NCBI RefSeq assembly: GCF_016917755.1
Contig: NZ_CP070326.1
Coordinates: forward strand, 8,680,001-8,744,000
DNA: 64,000 bases
Origin: Streptomyces noursei
GTDB taxonomy: Bacteria; Actinomycetota; Actinomycetes; Streptomycetales; Streptomycetaceae
Direction: 5' to 3'
Shown: in pieces, positions 44,300 to 51,882 of the stretch
Layout of the letters: every line of letters begins with the position of its first letter
Position numbering within the stretch: position 1 is the first letter of the stretch
The notes under the pieces: generated by a model
Databases searched by the model: none
The model's input: the letters and a program-made list of their open reading frames with translations, nothing else
Told to the model about the DNA's origin: nothing
Position numbers and translations under genes: made by a program

Positions 44300-44319
44300 G
44301 AGGTGGCCGGTCCGCCGTG

Positions 44320-45216
44320 CTACGTCAGGGTCTCCGTGAAGTGCCGGGTCGCGAGGCCGGCGGCCTCGGTGACCTTGGCGTCCTGGTCGTAGAAGTCGAA
44401 CTGGGTGCCGCTGGTCCAGACGAGCCGCTTCGGGGCGGCGAGAGCGGCGAAGAACTTCTCCGCGCCCTGCGGGATCGCGCCGTCCCGGCTGTGCACGAGC
44501 ACCGTGGGTACGTTGATACGGGCCGCCGCCGGGTGCGGGTCGAACGTCAGCCAATGCGGCCAGGACATCACGGCGAACCGGTTGGTCCAGGCGGGCACGG
44601 CCCCCCGTTTCTCGTCCAGGTAGTAGTCGAAGGGGCCGAACATCGCGGCCTGGGGGTCCGTGACACTGACAGCCGGCACGTACTGCGCGGCCTCCCCCTT
44701 CTCGTACCGGGCCAGGGCGTCGAGTCCGAGGGCCGTCTTCCGTTGCACCTCATCGGCTCCTCCGTAGATGTCCCGTACGAGGTTGGCGTCGTGCAGCCAG
44801 GGCGCGATGAGCGCCAGGCTCCGTACCCGCGGGTCGTCCGCGGCGTTGACGGCGGTGTACCCGCTGCTCGCGCAGACGCCCAGGGCACCGATGCGTCCGG
44901 AGTCCACGGCCGGGTGCCGGGCGAGGTAGGTGACGGCGCTGCGGATGTCGCCGATCTTCCGGACCGGCGACTCCAGTTGGCGGGGCCGGCCCTCGGATTC
45001 GCCGAAACCGGTGAAGTCGAAGGCGAGCGCGAGGAAACCGGCCTCGGCCATCCGTCGGGCGTATACCGCGGCCATCTGCTCCTTGACTGTCGTCCAGGAG
45101 CCGGTGACGACGATCGCAGGGCGGAGGTCCTGGCCGTCGGGCCGGTACAGGGTGCCGACCAGGGTTTCGCCGTCGCTGTCGAAGGTGACCCGCTCCGTCC
45201 GTACGGTGTGCGTCAT
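44320..45216 (-). CDS. Alpha/beta hydrolase
   Basis: A 298-residue protein (ATG 45216, GGGAGGGCGG upstream). VTGSWTTVKEQMAAVYARR and FDFTGFGESEGRPRQL mark the strand/loop region of dienelactone-hydrolase or YcjY-like enzymes. The nucleophile elbow position reads GVCASSGYTA: GxCxS replaces GxSxG, so Cys may be the nucleophile, as in dienelactone hydrolases. The Asp (VLVHSRDGAIP) is present; the late His is not clear (SGTQFDFYD). Last gene of the leftward operon. Confidence 0.8.
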   Translation of the reverse strand: MTHTVRTERVTFDSDGETLVGTLYRPDGQDLRPAIVVTGSWTTVKEQMAAVYARRMAEAGFLALAFDFTGFGESEGRPRQLESPVRKIGDIRSAVTYLARHPAVDSGRIGALGVCASSGYTAVNAADDPRVRSLALIAPWLHDANLVRDIYGGADEVQRKTALGLDALARYEKGEAAQYVPAVSVTDPQAAMFGPFDYYLDEKRGAVPAWTNRFAVMSWPHWLTFDPHPAAARINVPTVLVHSRDGAIPQGAEKFFAALAAPKRLVWTSGTQFDFYDQDAKVTEAAGLATRHFTETLT

Positions 45217-45635
45217 GCCGCCCTCCCGTCGATCGCCCGCAGGATCTGGGACGGGTCGGTGTAGGACTTCCAGCGCACGATCTTCCCGTCGCGCACGGTG
45301 AGGCGCTGGATGAACTCGATCTCGAAGGACTGGCCGGTCTTCTTGACCGCGGACTTCTCGTAGAGGACGCCGATGGCCTGGTCGCCCTCGACGACGAGGT
45401 CCACAAGTTCCTCGGTTCCGACGGCGACGACGTCCAGGAACACCTTCAGGCTGGCGAGCACCGCCGCCGGTCCGTGATAGGTGCCGATCCACGGCATGCG
45501 GTCGTTGTAGCCGGGCACCGGCGCGTAGTTGACCCATTCGACATCGTCGGCGAGGTAGGTCAGCGCGCGTTCGGCGTCGCCGCTGGTGAGTGCGGAGAAC
45601 CAGCCGGTGGCGGTCTCCCGGGTGGTGCGGGTCAT
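45213..45635 (-). CDS. SnoaL-like (NTF2 fold) protein 1
   Basis: A 140-residue NTF2-fold protein: FSALTSGDAERALTYLADDVEWVNY, then GTYHGPAAVLASL and EFIQRLTVRDGKIVRWKSYTD. Such small cone-shaped proteins act as cyclases, isomerases or hydratases on hydrophobic substrates. Overlaps both neighbours by 4 bases. Confidence 0.78.
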   Translation of the reverse strand: MTRTTRETATGWFSALTSGDAERALTYLADDVEWVNYAPVPGYNDRMPWIGTYHGPAAVLASLKVFLDVVAVGTEELVDLVVEGDQAIGVLYEKSAVKKTGQSFEIEFIQRLTVRDGKIVRWKSYTDPSQILRAIDGRAA

Positions 45636-46090
45636 CGCATGGTCCTTTCCATGATCTGCCGGTTGCCCTTGGCCCAGTCGGCGGTCATCGTCAGCCCGTC
45701 GATCCGCCACCCCTCGGGGGTGCGCCGCAGCGTGAACCGGTAGTGCCCCCCGAGCGTCCACAGGGGGCCGCCGAGGGCGTTGGGCAGCAGGTGGGTGGCC
45801 TGGAAGTCCGCGGTGGCGACGGCGGTGTCGCCCGATATCCGCGCCAGGTGGTTGGTGATCAGGTGCTGGGTCGAGGCCAGGCCGGAGAGCAACGCCCGCC
45901 AGACGTCGATCAGTTCGTCCGCTGCCATGTCGGCCGGTTTGCCGCCGTTGAGGCTGGTGTAGTCGACGTGGACCATCTCGGCGAAGACGGCCGACCGCAG
46001 CAGCTCCCATTCGCGCTTGTCGGTGTGCCAGCACATCCGGGTGCAGACCTCGATGATGTCGAGCCGGTCGAGGAGTTCCAGGTCGCTCAC
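45632..46090 (-). CDS. SnoaL-like (NTF2 fold) protein 2
   Basis: A 152-residue SnoaL_4-type protein: LDRLDIIEVCTRMCWHTDKREWELL, VHVDYTSLNGGKPADM, ATQHLITNHLARISGD-like and HYRFTLRRTPEGWRIDGLTMT. The Tyr/His/Asp positions of dehydratase-like members are partly kept (ITNHLARI). Coupled by 4-base overlaps to EthD and the first SnoaL-like gene. Confidence 0.78.
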   Translation of the reverse strand: MSDLELLDRLDIIEVCTRMCWHTDKREWELLRSAVFAEMVHVDYTSLNGGKPADMAADELIDVWRALLSGLASTQHLITNHLARISGDTAVATADFQATHLLPNALGGPLWTLGGHYRFTLRRTPEGWRIDGLTMTADWAKGNRQIMERTMR

Positions 46091-46779
46091 CGGGCTCCCT
46101 CGCGGCCGGTGATCCAGTTCTCCTTGAGCAGCAGGGTGTGGACGTAACGCGGCTCGGTGAACAGGCTCAGGTCGGCGAGCATCTCCCGGTACTCGGGCGT
46201 CTCCCGCGCGGCCTCGAAGGCGGGCACGTCGTCGAACCAGAGCTGGTAGGCGGCGTCCAGTACGGCCTCGCCCACGCCGTAGAAGGCGTCACGGGTGTGG
46301 TTCTGGGCGTACTTGCGCAGGCCCGGGATCTTCTCGGTCAGCCGGGCGTGCCGGGTTAGGCTGCGCTCCCGGAACCCGCTGAGCGGCAGACCTTCCCGGC
46401 GTTTGACGAGGATGAGGACCTTGGTCAGGGCGTTGTCGGCGCCGTCTCCGGGCATGACGACATGGGCGTCGGTGTCCAGCACCACGGTGCGCCAGAAGGC
46501 GGCCCAACGGGGCTCGTCGAGGCGCGCGCCCTCCAGGAACTCCGGGCTCTGCAGGGAGGCGAGCTGTTCCTTCTCGTTCTCCAGCCAGATCTCGGCCACC
46601 CCGCTCCACAGCGGGTCGTCCTCGTCGCCGGGCCGGGGGATGCGGGTGTCGACGCAGTACCGCTTGATCTGCGGGATCTTGACCGCGTACCGGACCGCGT
46701 GCTGCTCGACCCAGTAGCGCTGGAACTCCTCTTCTGACATGCCGGGCTTGGGGTGGGCAAGGATGATCTGGTGGATCAC
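46087..46779 (-). CDS. Two-domain EthD protein
   Basis: A 230-residue protein with two dimeric alpha+beta barrel (EthD) domains. The first opens MIHQIILAHPKPGMSEEEFQ, with HAVRYAVKIPQIKRY; the second has VLILVKRREGLPLSGFRER and LTEKIPGLRKYAQN. Such domains bind or modify aromatic or quinone-like compounds. The fusion resembles a built-in dimer. Upstream gap of 31 bases to the isomerase-like gene. Confidence 0.8.
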   Translation of the reverse strand: MIHQIILAHPKPGMSEEEFQRYWVEQHAVRYAVKIPQIKRYCVDTRIPRPGDEDDPLWSGVAEIWLENEKEQLASLQSPEFLEGARLDEPRWAAFWRTVVLDTDAHVVMPGDGADNALTKVLILVKRREGLPLSGFRERSLTRHARLTEKIPGLRKYAQNHTRDAFYGVGEAVLDAAYQLWFDDVPAFEAARETPEYREMLADLSLFTEPRYVHTLLLKENWITGREGAR

Positions 46780-46810
46780 GTGGTTCTCCTCGGTGGATGG
46801 GCTGGGCGGG

Positions 46811-47119
46811 TCAGACCCGGTAGTGGGCGTTCACGTCGTCGGCGAAGCCCAGGTAGTCGCGCAGCGGCCAGACCACCTCGAACTCCAGGTACTCGCGCAT
46901 GGGCAGCCGCCCGAGCGCCGTCCTGTCGAGCTCCTCGGCCGACTCGCAGTCCACGACCGCGATGACCCGCTTCTGTGCGGCGACCTTCCAGATGCCGACG
47001 ACCATGCCGGAGTCGATCGTCTCCTTGGCGTGCAGCGTCTCCTCGGCTTCGACGTCCCAGAGTTCGTCCAGGGAGATGCGTCCCTCGTGGTTCCACTTCA
47101 TCTGCACGTAGAACAGCAC
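46811..47119 (-). CDS. Muconolactone isomerase-like protein
   Basis: A 102-residue single-domain ferredoxin-like barrel protein (MLFYVQMKWNHEGRISLDEL, LGRLPMREYLEFEVVWPLRDY), matching the muconolactone delta-isomerase (MIase/CatC-like) family in size and pattern. In classical catechol degradation it moves the double bond of a lactone, but the rest of that pathway is absent here, so its substrate is open. Confidence 0.78.
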   Translation of the reverse strand: MLFYVQMKWNHEGRISLDELWDVEAEETLHAKETIDSGMVVGIWKVAAQKRVIAVVDCESAEELDRTALGRLPMREYLEFEVVWPLRDYLGFADDVNAHYRV

Positions 47120-47131
47120 GGTGACTCCTCG

Positions 47132-48202
47132 TCAGGCAGGATGGGCGGCCACGGCGACCGTCTCAGTGGTAGTGGACAGGCCGCGGGTGAGCGGATGATC
47201 CGCGCCGAGGCTCTCGCGGGCGATGTCGGCCGGTGACTTGCCGTCGTGGCCGACGAGATCCCGTCGTGCACCGGCGACGACGAGGACCCGTGCGCACTCC
47301 TCGTAGCCGTGCCAGAGGGCGTCGTGTAGCGGGGTGTAGCCATTGGTGATGCCCTGGAAGTCCAGGTCGATGCCAGGGACGCCGACCAGCAGGGCGGTGA
47401 TTCCGGCATGGCCGTTGTAGACGGCCTTGTGCAGCGGTACGGCGCCGAAGGTCGGTTCGGTGGCGTTGACGTCGGCGCCGGCGGCGATCAGTTCCCGGGC
47501 GATCTCCTCGTGGCCGTCCCGGCAGGCCACCAGCAGGGGGGTGTGGCCGTCGTTGAAGCCGTTGACCACCGGGAAGCGGGCGTCCACCTCGGCGCCCTCG
47601 GAGAGCCTGCGCCGCACGGCGTCGAGGTCGCCGGCGACCACCGCGCCCATCAGCTTCTGCGCCTCTGCCGCCGCCGCGTCGCTCTGGTTACGGTCCTTCA
47701 GCAGGCGTTCGGCGGCGAGCAGTTTGTCCTTGCCGCGGGTGTTGACGTTCAGCTCGTACTCGAAGTGCTCCCGCATCGAGAAGCCGTAGTGCGTCGACAA
47801 GTTCAGGCCCGCGTGGTGGTCCAGGAGCACGGCCACGACGTCCGGCCACTTGTACCAGAGGGCGTCCATCAGCGGGGTGTGTCCCGTGGTAGCCGCCACG
47901 GCGTCCACGAAAGCGCCGGCATCCAGCAGCACGCGGACGGTGTCGGAATCGCCACCCTGGACGGCCTTGTGCAGGGCCGTCCCACCGCCGCGGGAGTCCG
48001 CGGTGTACACGTCGGCGCCGGCCGCCAGGAGCAGCCGTACGGTTGCCGCGTCACCTCGTCCCGCCGCGATCATCAAGGCGGTCAGCCCGCCGGCGGTGTC
48101 ACGGGCGCTCGGATCGGCCCCGCGGCGGAGGAGGGCGGAGACTCTTTCGGCGTCGCCGTCCTGCACTGCGGCTATGAATTCCTCGCGGGTTGGAGTCGTC
48201 AT
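47132..48202 (-). CDS. Ankyrin-repeat protein, first gene of the leftward operon
   Basis: A 356-residue cytoplasmic protein from ATG 48202 (AGGAAAAGG upstream). About seven ankyrin repeats in two blocks (GLTALMIAAGRGDAATVRLL, TALHKAVQGGDSDTVRVL, HTPLLVACRDGHEEIAREL, YTPLHDALWHGYEECARVL), separated by a charged insert at about 145-195 (FEYELNVNTRGKDKLL). No signal peptide. Likely a scaffold or regulator for the enzymes encoded behind it. Confidence 0.85.
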   Translation of the reverse strand: MTTPTREEFIAAVQDGDAERVSALLRRGADPSARDTAGGLTALMIAAGRGDAATVRLLLAAGADVYTADSRGGGTALHKAVQGGDSDTVRVLLDAGAFVDAVAATTGHTPLMDALWYKWPDVVAVLLDHHAGLNLSTHYGFSMREHFEYELNVNTRGKDKLLAAERLLKDRNQSDAAAAEAQKLMGAVVAGDLDAVRRRLSEGAEVDARFPVVNGFNDGHTPLLVACRDGHEEIARELIAAGADVNATEPTFGAVPLHKAVYNGHAGITALLVGVPGIDLDFQGITNGYTPLHDALWHGYEECARVLVVAGARRDLVGHDGKSPADIARESLGADHPLTRGLSTTTETVAVAAHPA

Positions 48203-48274
48203 CCTTTTCCTGCCTTCTTTCGGCATGAGTCGGCGAACGGAGGCTAGCCGGGAGCCCCGCTATCCCATGCGGCA

Positions 48275-48359
48275 ACCTGACAAACTCCCGCTTGTTACTG
48301 CGGAGTCTTGACGTGCGGCGGTCACGACCTCACCAAGTCATGGCGACCTCACAAACTGC
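48275..48359. promoter_or_regulatory. Three direct repeats in the divergent control region
   Basis: ACCTGACAAACTCC (48275-48288), ACCTCACCAAGT (48327-48338) and ACCTCACAAACTGC (48346-48359) share the core ACCTSACMAAST in the same orientation, between the starts of the two divergent operons. A TTGACA at 48372-48377 follows and could be the -35 of the rightward operon. Reading left, GTTT (48285-48282) and GGGATA (48266-48261) 15 bases apart resemble, with mismatches, an SigB-type promoter. Candidate operator for a shared regulator. Confidence 0.45.
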
Positions 48360-48439
48360 TTACGATTTCCTTTGACAGTCCGTTCGCCACTGGACCAGTG
48401 TCGATGCCAGACATCGACCGACCACGTCGGAGGATTCAC

Positions 48440-49261
48440 GTGAAGCACATTCTGATCGTTCTCTCCGAGTACGGATACTGGGCCGAGGAATTGGTGGGAC
48501 CGCTCCGCGAGTTCGATGAGCGCGGATACCGGGTCACCTTCGCGACGCCCACCGGAAAGCGCGCCCACGCCCTTCCGCCGAGCCTCGACGAGGAGTACGT
48601 CGACCCGCCGCTCGGCCGCTCCGTGACCACCGCCGAAGTCGCCACGCTGGGCCGGCAGGTGGAGAGCGGAAACCGGCTCGACAATCCGCTGAGCCTCGCC
48701 GGGTGGATCCCCGAACGCCCCTACACCAGCGCCCCCGATTACCTCCGTGAACTGGAGCGGTACCACCAGTCGCTGGAGCGGGTCGCCACCGGTGCGGGCC
48801 AGTACGACGCACTGCTCATCGTCGGTGGCAGCGGGCCCATCGTCGACCTCGCCAACAACGAGCGGCTGCACGACCTGATCCTGGCGTTCGTGCGGGCCGG
48901 CAAGCCGGTCGGTGCCGAGTGCTACGGCGTCGCCTGCCTCGCCTTCGCCCGCGACTGGGACGACCGCAGGAGCATCATCTGGGGCAAACACGTCACCGGC
49001 CACTGCAAGGAGTACGACTACAAGGACGGCACCGGATTCCTCGGTACCGACTTCGTGATGGGCCCGCCGCCGTACCCCCTGGAGTACATCCTGCGCGATG
49101 CGACGGGCCCCGATGGCGCCTACCACGGGAATTTCGGAAAGCCGCTCTCGGTGATCGTCGATTTTCCGTTCATCACTGGCCGTTCCACTCCCGACTCCTT
49201 CCTGACCGGCCGGAAAATGGTCGAGGTTCTGGAGGACGGACTCACTCGTTTCGGCTGGTAG
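48440..49261 (+). CDS. DJ-1/PfpI family protein 1
   Basis: A 273-residue class I amidotransferase-like protein from GTG 48440 (CGGAGGA upstream). VKHILIVLSEYGYWAEELVGP is the first strand; the nucleophile elbow reads GAECYGVAC, and YDALLIVGGSGPIVDLANN precedes it. This resembles the Hsp31/ThiJ-type subfamily with a longer insert, active on glyoxals or as chaperone/hydrolase. First gene of the long rightward operon; 91 bases precede the next gene. Confidence 0.8.
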   Translation: MKHILIVLSEYGYWAEELVGPLREFDERGYRVTFATPTGKRAHALPPSLDEEYVDPPLGRSVTTAEVATLGRQVESGNRLDNPLSLAGWIPERPYTSAPDYLRELERYHQSLERVATGAGQYDALLIVGGSGPIVDLANNERLHDLILAFVRAGKPVGAECYGVACLAFARDWDDRRSIIWGKHVTGHCKEYDYKDGTGFLGTDFVMGPPPYPLEYILRDATGPDGAYHGNFGKPLSVIVDFPFITGRSTPDSFLTGRKMVEVLEDGLTRFGW

Positions 49262-49352
49262 CAGACCGAACACCTGCGGCGGGGCCGTTGAGAATTCACG
49301 GGCTCGTAACAACCTGGCAAGAGACCCGGAAGACGGACCACGGGAGTATGCG

Positions 49353-50990
49353 ATGGCAGGCAAGTCTGGGAATGTCAAACTCATCGAGCAATTTAAAGCC
49401 GATGGTCTCGATGTTATGTTCGGAAATCCTGGAACCGTGGAACAGGGTCTGCTCGACGCGGCCGAACAGACCCCGGGGTTCCAGTACGTGCTGGCGCTCC
49501 AGGAGACCGTTGCGGCCGGCATCGCGGACGGTTACGCCCGGGCGACGGGCCGGGCGGCACTGCTGCAACTGCACAGCGGGGTCGGCCTGGGCAACGCGAT
49601 CGGCATGCTCTACCAGTCGATGCGCGGGCACACCCCGCTCGTCGCCATCGCCGGCGACGCCGGGGTGCGATACGACGCCATGGACTCCCAGATGGCGGCC
49701 GATCTCGTCGCCATGGCGCGCCCGGTGACCAAGTACGCGACCCGGGTGACCGATCCGCGCTCGCTGCTGCGGGTGGTGCGCCGGGCCGTGAAGACCGCCC
49801 TGACCCCGCCGCGAGGCCCGGTCTTCGTCGCCCTGCCGATGGACGTGCTCGACGAGCTCAATGACGAGCCCGTTGTCGCCTCCACCGTCCCTGTCACCGT
49901 CTCCGCCCCGCCGACGGAGACGGTGACCCGGGCCGCGCGACTGCTCGCGGCCGGACAGCGCCCGCTGATCCTGGCCGGCGACGGCGTCTCCCTCGCCGGA
50001 GCTCAGCGGCAACTCACCGATGTGGCGGAGCTGTTGGGTGCAGACGTCTGGTGCGTCGACTCGTCCGAGGTGAACTTTCCGGCCTCGCATCCGCTCCACC
50101 GCGGCCAGCTGGGCCATATGTTCGGCGAGCGGAGCGCCGCCGCGGTGGCGGAGGCGGACGCCGTGCTGATCGTGGGCACATACCTCTTCCCCGAGGTCTT
50201 TCCCCGGCTCAGCAGCCCCTTCCGGCCCGATGCCCGGATCGTCCACATCGACCTCGACGCCTACGAGATCGCCAAGAACTTCCCGGTCGACCTCGGCGTG
50301 GTCGCGGACCCGCGGCCGGCTCTCGCGGCGCTCGTCGCCGAGCTGCCCGGCCGGCTGAGCCCCGGCCAGCGCAAGGCGGCCGCCCAGCGGCTGGCCGTTC
50401 GCAAGGAAGCGCGACAGCTCAGTCTGCGCGAAGTGCCGCCCGGCGGCTCGACGCTGGAGTGCTTCGTGCGGGAACTCGCCCGCCGCGCGGGGGACGACCT
50501 GATCGTGTTCGACGAGGCCCTCACCTCCTCGCCCACCGTGGTCCAGCACCTGCCCCCCGACCGGCCCGGCGACTACTTCCTCACCCGCGGCGGCTCCCTC
50601 GGCGTCGGCATCCCCGGCGCGGTGGGGGCCAAGCTCGCCCACCCCGGCCGCACTGTGGTCGGCTTCACCGGCGACGGCGGGGCGATGTACACCTACCAGG
50701 CCCTGTGGACCGCGGCCCGGTATGGCATCGACGCGAAGTTCGTGGTCTGCAACAACCGCAAGTACCAGCTGCTCGACGACAACATCGCGCAGTACTGGAA
50801 AGAACGGGACATCCCCCGGCACGACTTCCCGTCCTCCTTCGACCTGTCCCGCCCCGACATCCGCTTCGCCGACCTGGCCCGCTCCCTGGGCGCCGACGGC
50901 GTACGCATCGAGAAACCCGAGGAGGCCGCGGACGCGGTCGCGCGGATGCTCGCCGCCACGGGGCCCTTCCTGGTCGACCTCCAGATCTGA
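49353..50990 (+). CDS. Thiamine-diphosphate-dependent enzyme (benzoylformate decarboxylase/ALS-like)
   Basis: A 545-residue three-domain ThDP enzyme. The activating Glu is residue 51 (LALQETVAAGIADGYARATG); the central domain follows at about 190-330, and the ThDP/Mg site GDGGAMYTYQ starts at about 440 with ending CNN. It would cleave or join 2-oxo acids. No FAD-binding residues or small subunit are evident, and it is closer in style to benzoylformate or oxalyl-CoA type decarboxylases than to acetolactate synthase. Product (an aldehyde or ketol) could feed the GMC and DJ-1 proteins. Confidence 0.82.
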   Translation: MAGKSGNVKLIEQFKADGLDVMFGNPGTVEQGLLDAAEQTPGFQYVLALQETVAAGIADGYARATGRAALLQLHSGVGLGNAIGMLYQSMRGHTPLVAIAGDAGVRYDAMDSQMAADLVAMARPVTKYATRVTDPRSLLRVVRRAVKTALTPPRGPVFVALPMDVLDELNDEPVVASTVPVTVSAPPTETVTRAARLLAAGQRPLILAGDGVSLAGAQRQLTDVAELLGADVWCVDSSEVNFPASHPLHRGQLGHMFGERSAAAVAEADAVLIVGTYLFPEVFPRLSSPFRPDARIVHIDLDAYEIAKNFPVDLGVVADPRPALAALVAELPGRLSPGQRKAAAQRLAVRKEARQLSLREVPPGGSTLECFVRELARRAGDDLIVFDEALTSSPTVVQHLPPDRPGDYFLTRGGSLGVGIPGAVGAKLAHPGRTVVGFTGDGGAMYTYQALWTAARYGIDAKFVVCNNRKYQLLDDNIAQYWKERDIPRHDFPSSFDLSRPDIRFADLARSLGADGVRIEKPEEAADAVARMLAATGPFLVDLQI

Positions 50991-51012
50991 CCGACACCCG
51001 AGGAGTCCTGTC

Positions 51013-51465
51013 ATGCCGGAGGCCCCCGCCGCCCGCGGGCTCACCGAACAGGCCGTCCGTGCGTTGGCCGAGCAGTGGTACGCCGCTCTCGACCGCCACG
51101 ACGAGTTGGGCGAGATGACGAAGTTCGTCGTCGATCACGGACTGGTGATGCGGTTCCCCGAGGGCACCTTTCGGGGGCAGGCAGGCTTCGCCGAGTGGTA
51201 CGCCGCCGTCTCGCACCGGTTCTTCGACGAGAAGCACACGGTGGCCGGCACCCGGACCGTCATCGACGGTGCCCATGCCCGCATCCGTGTCCGCGTCAAC
51301 TGGCAGGCCAGGACGTGGCAGCCGCCGGCCGCCAGGAGCGAGTGGCTCGGCTTCGACGCCGACCAGACCTGGATCGTGGTCGCCGGCCGCAACGGAGAGG
51401 CTCCGCGGATCAAGTCCTATATCTGCAACGTGCTGGAGCCGATGCCGGGCTCCGCCGCCCTGTGA
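51013..51465 (+). CDS. SnoaL-like (NTF2 fold) protein 3
   Basis: A 150-residue protein from ATG 51013 (GAGGAG upstream): AEQWYAALDRHDELGEMTKFV, MRFPEGTFRGQAGFAEWYAAV and VRVNWQARTW. NTF2 fold; substrate unknown. 22 bases behind the ThDP gene. Confidence 0.75.
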   Translation: MPEAPAARGLTEQAVRALAEQWYAALDRHDELGEMTKFVVDHGLVMRFPEGTFRGQAGFAEWYAAVSHRFFDEKHTVAGTRTVIDGAHARIRVRVNWQARTWQPPAARSEWLGFDADQTWIVVAGRNGEAPRIKSYICNVLEPMPGSAAL

Positions 51466-51478
51466 GGAGATGAGGCGC

Positions 51479-51853
51479 GTGAAGGACACCCGGGACGTGC
51501 TGGCCCGCTACTACGTGTATGCCAACGCCGGTGACTGGGACCGCTGGTGCGACCTGTTCGCCGCGGACATGGTGATGGACGAGCAGCTCGCCGGCCGGAT
51601 CGAGGGCCGCGACACGCTCCGCTCGATGATGGCCGGCATGGAGGAGCTGTACTCCTCCTTCGAGAACATCCCCTCGCACTTCCTGGTCGACGGCGACGAG
51701 GCCGCGGTGGTCTCCCACATCTCCGCACGCAGTGCCTCGGGAGCACCGATCGAGGCGGCGGCCATGAACTACTTCCGGATCGAGAACGGGCTCATCACCT
51801 ACCTGGCCAACCACCACGACACGCTGCCGTTCCAGGTGCTCTCCCAGAGCTAG
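51479..51853 (+). CDS. SnoaL-like (NTF2 fold) protein 4
   Basis: A 124-residue protein. GTG 51479 lies 9 bases after GAGGAG; ATG 51470, which almost touches that site, is the alternative. DVLARYYVYANAGDWDRWCDLF, GRIEGRDTLRSMMAGM and AAAMNYFRIENGLITYLANHHD show the NTF2/SnoaL pattern. Works presumably with the previous NTF2 protein, perhaps as a heteromer. Confidence 0.75.
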   Translation: MKDTRDVLARYYVYANAGDWDRWCDLFAADMVMDEQLAGRIEGRDTLRSMMAGMEELYSSFENIPSHFLVDGDEAAVVSHISARSASGAPIEAAAMNYFRIENGLITYLANHHDTLPFQVLSQS

Positions 51854-51882
51854 CACCGTGCAGGGAACGCCCGGAGAGGCCC

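Noticed and set aside
49353..50990. Acetolactate synthase (ilvB) for the ThDP enzyme
   Set aside because: No small subunit gene or branched-chain genes nearby, and the setting is catabolic; only the family level is called.
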